DNA of 64,000 nucleotides from Streptomyces sp. TN58 (lineage in GTDB: Bacteria; Actinomycetota; Actinomycetes; Streptomycetales; Streptomycetaceae). Below are positions 60,890 through 64,000 of the stretch, one piece after another. The DNA is taken from contig NZ_CP018870.1 of the NCBI RefSeq assembly GCF_001941845.1, positions 2,387,001 to 2,451,000 on the forward strand, written 5' to 3'. Under the pieces are notes generated by a model. That model was given only the letters and a program-made list of their open reading frames with translations. It ran no database searches and was not told the DNA's origin. The position numbers and the translations under genes were made by a program. How positions within the stretch are numbered: the first letter of the stretch is position 1; every line of letters begins with the position of its first letter.

Positions 60890-63754
60890 TCAGATCACGA
60901 TGTTGACCAGCTTCGGCGCGCGCACGATCACCTTGCGGATCTCCGCGCCGCCCAGCGCGGCGACGACAGCGGCGTCGTTCACGGCCAGCTGCTCCAGCTC
61001 GGCGTCCGTGATCGCCGGCGACACCTCCAGGCGCGCCTTGACCTTGCCCTTGACCTGCACCACACAGGTGACGCTCTCGTCCACGACGTACGCCGGGTCC
61101 GCCACGGGGAAGTCCTGGTGGACCACGGACTCGCTGTGGCCCAGCCGGTGCCACAGCTCCTCCGCGATGTGCGGGGCCAGCGGGGCGACCAGCAGGACCA
61201 GCCGCTCGGCCACGGAGCGCTCCAGCGGGCGGCCCGCCTTGGTCAGGGTGTTGTTCAGCTCGGTGATCTTGGCGATGGCGGTGTTGAACCGCAGCCCCGC
61301 CATGTCCGCTCCGGCCCCGTCGATCGCCTTGTGCAGGGCGCGCAGCGTGTCCTCGCCCGGCTCGGCGTCGACGACCGTCACAGCGCCGGTCTCCTCGTCC
61401 ACGATGTTGCGCCACAGGCGCTGCAGCAGCCGGTACTGGCCGACCACGGCGCGCGTGTCCCACGGACGGGAGACGTCCAGCGGACCCATCGCCATCTCGT
61501 ACAGGCGCAGCGTGTCGGCGCCGTACTCCTCGCAGATCTCGTCGGGCGTGACGGCGTTCTTCAGGGACTTGCCCATCTTGCCGTGCTCGCGCTTGACCTG
61601 CTTGCCCTCGTGGAAGTAGGCGCCGTCGCGCTCCTCGACCTCGGCCGCCGGGACGTACACACCGCGCTCGTCGGTGTAGGCGTAGGCCTGGATCATGCCC
61701 TGGTTGAACAGCTTGTGGAACGGCTCCGCCGACGACACGTGGCCCAGGTCGAACAGCACCTTGGACCAGAAGCGGGCGTACAGCAGGTGCAGGACCGCGT
61801 GCTCGGCGCCGCCCACGTACAGGTCGACACCGCCGTGCGGGGCGCCCTCGCGGGGGCCCATCCAGTACTGCTCGATCTCCGGGTCGACCAGCGCGGAGGC
61901 GTTGTTCGGGTCCAGGTAGCGCAGCTCGTACCAGCAGGAGCCGGCCCAGTTGGGCATGGTGTTGGTCTCGCGCCGGTAGGACTTCACGCCGTCGCCCAGG
62001 TCCAGCTCGACGTTGACCCAGTCGGCCTTGCGCGACAGCGGGGTCTCGGGCTGCGAGTCGGCGTCGTCCGGCTCGAAGGTGCGCGGCGAGTAGTCCTCGA
62101 CCTCCGGCAGCTCCAGCGGCAGCATCGACTCGGGCAGGGAGTGCGCGACGCCGTCCTCGTCGTAGACGATCGGGAAGGGCTCGCCCCAGTACCTCTGGCG
62201 GCTGAACAGCCAGTCGCGCAGGCGGAAGTTGACGGTGCCCTCGCCGATGCCTCGCTCGGCCAGCCATTCGGTGATCGCGGCCTTCGCCTCGGCGACGCCC
62301 AGGCCGTCCAGCGAGACGCCCTCGCCCGCCGAGTTGATCAGCTTCGCGTCGTAGGAGACGAAGGCGTCGTCCCACTCGGCCGGGTCGGTGCCGCGGCCGT
62401 CGGTGGGCTCGACGACGCAGCGGATCGGCAGCTCGAAGGCGCGCGCGAACTCGAAGTCCCGGCTGTCGTGGGCCGGAACGGCCATGATCGCGCCGGTGCC
62501 GTAGCCCATCAGGACGTAGTCGGCGATGAAGACCGGGACCTTGTCGCCGCTGACCGGGTTGGTCGCGTACTCGCCGGTGAAGACGCCGGTCTTGTCCTTG
62601 GCCTCGGCCTGGCGCTCGACGTCCGACTTCGAGGCGGCCTGCTTGCGGTAGGCGGTGACGGCCTCGGCCGGGGTGGCGTGCCCGCCCGTCCACACGTCGT
62701 GGGTGCCCTCGGGCCAGGCGGCCGGGATGAACTTCTCGACCAGCGGGTGCTCGGGCGCCAGCACCATGTAGGTGGCGCCGAACAGGGTGTCGGGGCGGGT
62801 GGTGAAGACGGTGATGGCCTCGTCGCCCAGCGCGAAGTCGACGCGCGCGCCCTCGCTGCGGCCGATCCAGTTGCGCTGCTGCAGCTTGATGGCCTCGGGC
62901 CAGTCCAGGGCGTCCAGGTCGTCCAGCAGCCGGTCGGCGTAGGCGGTGATCCGCATGTTCCACTGGCTCAGCTTGGACTTGAAGACCGGGAAGTTGCCGC
63001 GCTCGGAGCGGCCGTCGGCGGTGACCTCCTCGTTGGCCAGTACGGTGCCCAGCCCGGGGCACCAGTTGACGGGCGCGTCGGAGGAGTAGGCCAGCCGGAA
63101 GCCGTTCAGCACGTCGGCCCGCTCGGCCGCGGTCAGGTCGGCCCAGGCGCGGCCGCCGGGCACCTCACGGGAGCCGTCCTCGAAGGCGGCGACCAGCTCG
63201 GCGATGGGCCGGGCCTTCCTCGCGTCCGCGTCGTACCAGGAGTTGTAGATCTGCAGGAAGATCCACTGGGTCCACTTGTAGTAGTCCGGGTCGATCGTGG
63301 CGAACGAGCGGCGCTTGTCGTGGCCCAGGCCCAGCCGGCGCAGCTGGACCTTCATGTTCTCGATGTTCGCCTCGGTCGACACGCGCGGGTGCGTGCCGGT
63401 CTGCACGGCGTACTGCTCGGCCGGCAGGCCGAAGGCGTCGAACCCCAGGGTGTGCAGGACGTTGTGGCCGGTCATCCGCTGGTGGCGGGCGTAGACGTCG
63501 GTGGCGATGTAGCCGAGCGGGTGGCCGACGTGCAGGCCCGCACCGGACGGGTACGGGAACATGTCCATGATGAACTTCTTGGGCCGCGCGACGACCGCCG
63601 GGTCCCCGGCCAGGTCACCGGTCGGGTTGGGGGCCTCGTAGGTGCCCTGCGCGTCCCATACGTCCTGCCAGCGTGCCTCGATGTCGGCGGCCATGGCAGC
63701 CGTGTAGCGGTGCGCCTCGGCCGCCTCGGGGGCCGGGGTGTTCGTCTCGCTCAT
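60890..63754 (-). CDS. leuS: Leucyl-tRNA synthetase
   Basis: The 954-residue class I enzyme charges tRNA-Leu. It has the HIGH-type signature [17 protein letters not shown] (about 65-80), the editing domain with [19 protein letters not shown], the KMSKS-type motif [11 protein letters not shown] and a C-terminal domain ending KLVNIVI. ATG 63754 is chosen; the upstream frame overlaps the leader. Its mRNA leader encodes a Leu-rich peptide and a U-tract terminator, so expression probably rises when Leu-tRNA charging falls. Confidence 0.97.
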   Translation of the reverse strand: MSETNTPAPEAAEAHRYTAAMAADIEARWQDVWDAQGTYEAPNPTGDLAGDPAVVARPKKFIMDMFPYPSGAGLHVGHPLGYIATDVYARHQRMTGHNVLHTLGFDAFGLPAEQYAVQTGTHPRVSTEANIENMKVQLRRLGLGHDKRRSFATIDPDYYKWTQWIFLQIYNSWYDADARKARPIAELVAAFEDGSREVPGGRAWADLTAAERADVLNGFRLAYSSDAPVNWCPGLGTVLANEEVTADGRSERGNFPVFKSKLSQWNMRITAYADRLLDDLDALDWPEAIKLQQRNWIGRSEGARVDFALGDEAITVFTTRPDTLFGATYMVLAPEHPLVEKFIPAAWPEGTHDVWTGGHATPAEAVTAYRKQAASKSDVERQAEAKDKTGVFTGEYATNPVSGDKVPVFIADYVLMGYGTGAIMAVPAHDSRDFEFARAFELPIRCVVEPTDGRGTDPAEWDDAFVSYDAKLINSAGEGVSLDGLGVAEAKAAITEWLAERGIGEGTVNFRLRDWLFSRQRYWGEPFPIVYDEDGVAHSLPESMLPLELPEVEDYSPRTFEPDDADSQPETPLSRKADWVNVELDLGDGVKSYRRETNTMPNWAGSCWYELRYLDPNNASALVDPEIEQYWMGPREGAPHGGVDLYVGGAEHAVLHLLYARFWSKVLFDLGHVSSAEPFHKLFNQGMIQAYAYTDERGVYVPAAEVEERDGAYFHEGKQVKREHGKMGKSLKNAVTPDEICEEYGADTLRLYEMAMGPLDVSRPWDTRAVVGQYRLLQRLWRNIVDEETGAVTVVDAEPGEDTLRALHKAIDGAGADMAGLRFNTAIAKITELNNTLTKAGRPLERSVAERLVLLVAPLAPHIAEELWHRLGHSESVVHQDFPVADPAYVVDESVTCVVQVKGKVKARLEVSPAITDAELEQLAVNDAAVVAALGGAEIRKVIVRAPKLVNIVI

Positions 63755-63804
63755 GATTTCTGAAGCTCCATCGATCGTCTCTGCCGTCTCTGCCTGCCCA
63801 AACG

Positions 63805-63829
63805 AAAAAACCCCTCGCACAGGAGGGGG
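63805..63829 (-). terminator. leuS leader attenuator terminator
   Basis: Read on the reverse strand, CCCCTC-CTGTGC-GAGGGG is followed by six T (63805-63810): a canonical intrinsic terminator, 50 bp before leuS. Farther up, GCCGCGC (end of the leader-peptide codons) can pair with GCGCGGC just before the terminator. It is one of the few hairpins in the window with a true T-tract. Confidence 0.85.
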
Positions 63830-63869
63830 CGCCGCGCCGAGGCCGACCGTTTCCGAAGGTCGGTACTGA

Positions 63870-63908
63870 TCAGCGCGGCTCGGTAAGCAGGAGGCGTACG
63901 GCACGCAT
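63870..63908 (-). CDS. leuS leader peptide [12 protein letters not shown]
   Basis: A 12-codon ORF 115 bp upstream of leuS encodes [12 protein letters not shown] with three consecutive Leu codons (CTC CTG CTT), followed by TGA. Position ahead of a U-tract terminator and identity of the codons with the cargo of LeuS mark it as an attenuation peptide. It has no Shine-Dalgarno; a TACCCT box 6 bp before its ATG suggests the mRNA starts at the ATG. Confidence 0.85.
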   Translation of the reverse strand: MRAVRLLLTEPR

Positions 63909-63914
63909 GGCGTC

Positions 63915-63920
63915 AGGGTA
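63915..63920 (-). promoter_or_regulatory. Candidate -10 box of the leuS leader transcript
   Basis: TACCCT on the reverse strand lies 6 bp upstream of the leader ATG; no good -35 is seen. Confidence 0.45.
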
Positions 63921-63973
63921 CCGCAGCGGCCCCCGCCGACGCTCGGCCGTTTCACCCGATGGCACAACGAGAA

Positions 63974-64000
63974 GCGGGCCACCCGATCCGGGTGGCCCGC
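63974..64000. terminator. Hairpin at the window's right edge
   Basis: GCGGGCCACCC (63974-63984) pairs perfectly with GGGTGGCCCGC (63990-64000), loop GATCC. It probably ends a gene lying beyond the window. Confidence 0.8.

Noticed and set aside
60437..63763. Long open frame antisense to leuS (over 1100 codons)
   Set aside because: It is the third-position GC shadow of leuS; composition is Val/Leu/Gly/Asp/Arg-rich without motifs, while leuS is complete on the other strand.
63755..63908. T-box riboswitch before leuS
   Set aside because: No T-box sequence or specifier stem is visible; the Leu-rich peptide plus terminator explains the leader better.

Overview
The window is ordinary chromosomal core DNA of a high-GC actinomycete, almost certainly Streptomyces or a close relative. 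This rests on the extreme G/C preference at third codon positions, many GTG starts, frequent leaderless-looking starts, and gene content and order (ppdK, glyS, znuACB-zur, uppS-recO, leuA, era, ybeY-phoH, hrcA-dnaJ, hemW, lepA, rpsT, holA, comEC-comEA, leuS) of the kind known from Streptomyces chromosomes. I saw no integrase, transposase, CRISPR array, rRNA or tRNA.

Layout, left to right. 1-5.3 kb: a ferric-reductase-like membrane flavoprotein (cut by the window edge) divergent from a nitrite reductase operon (FAD oxidoreductase, nirB, nirD). 5.3-17 kb: accessory and housekeeping mix: a VOC protein, a truncated-globin remnant, a Tat-exported PhoX-like protein, an ArsR-type regulator, ppdK, dusB, an MFS exporter, an aldo/keto reductase-TetR pair behind a long palindromic operator, and a broken VC0807-type gene. 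17-22 kb: glyS and a zinc-uptake operon (znuA-znuC-znuB) followed by zur, with two Zur-box-like sites lying on the znuA promoter. 22-29 kb: uppS-recO, a nucleobase permease, a TerB-like protein, and leuA with a leucine-rich leader peptide. 29.6-32.7 kb: a protealysin-type protease and its emfourin-type inhibitor, a GNAT protein and a methyltransferase.

32.7-44.6 kb is a leftward series of RNA, ribosome and stress genes (hrcA-dnaJ, nitronate monooxygenase-rsmE, HIT-rnz, a PfkB kinase, phoH-ybeY-corC-yjbR, a degenerate cytidine-deaminase-like protein, era). 44.7-54 kb holds an MBL hydrolase, a DUF3097 protein, a Uma2 protein, hemW, an acyl-CoA synthetase, lepA, rpsT and holA. 54-64 kb holds a YceI fusion protein, comEC-comEA, degV, a coiled-coil membrane protein and leuS, whose leader carries a second leucine-rich peptide and a canonical U-tract terminator.

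The points most worth a second look are the two leucine attenuators (leuA and leuS), the promoter-embedded pair of Zur boxes, the protease-inhibitor pair, the 36-bp operator before an aldo/keto reductase that lacks its catalytic His, three gene remnants, a comEC reading frame that runs past its expected end through two downstream genes, and a recurrent hexamer-N6/7-start arrangement that suggests many leaderless transcripts.
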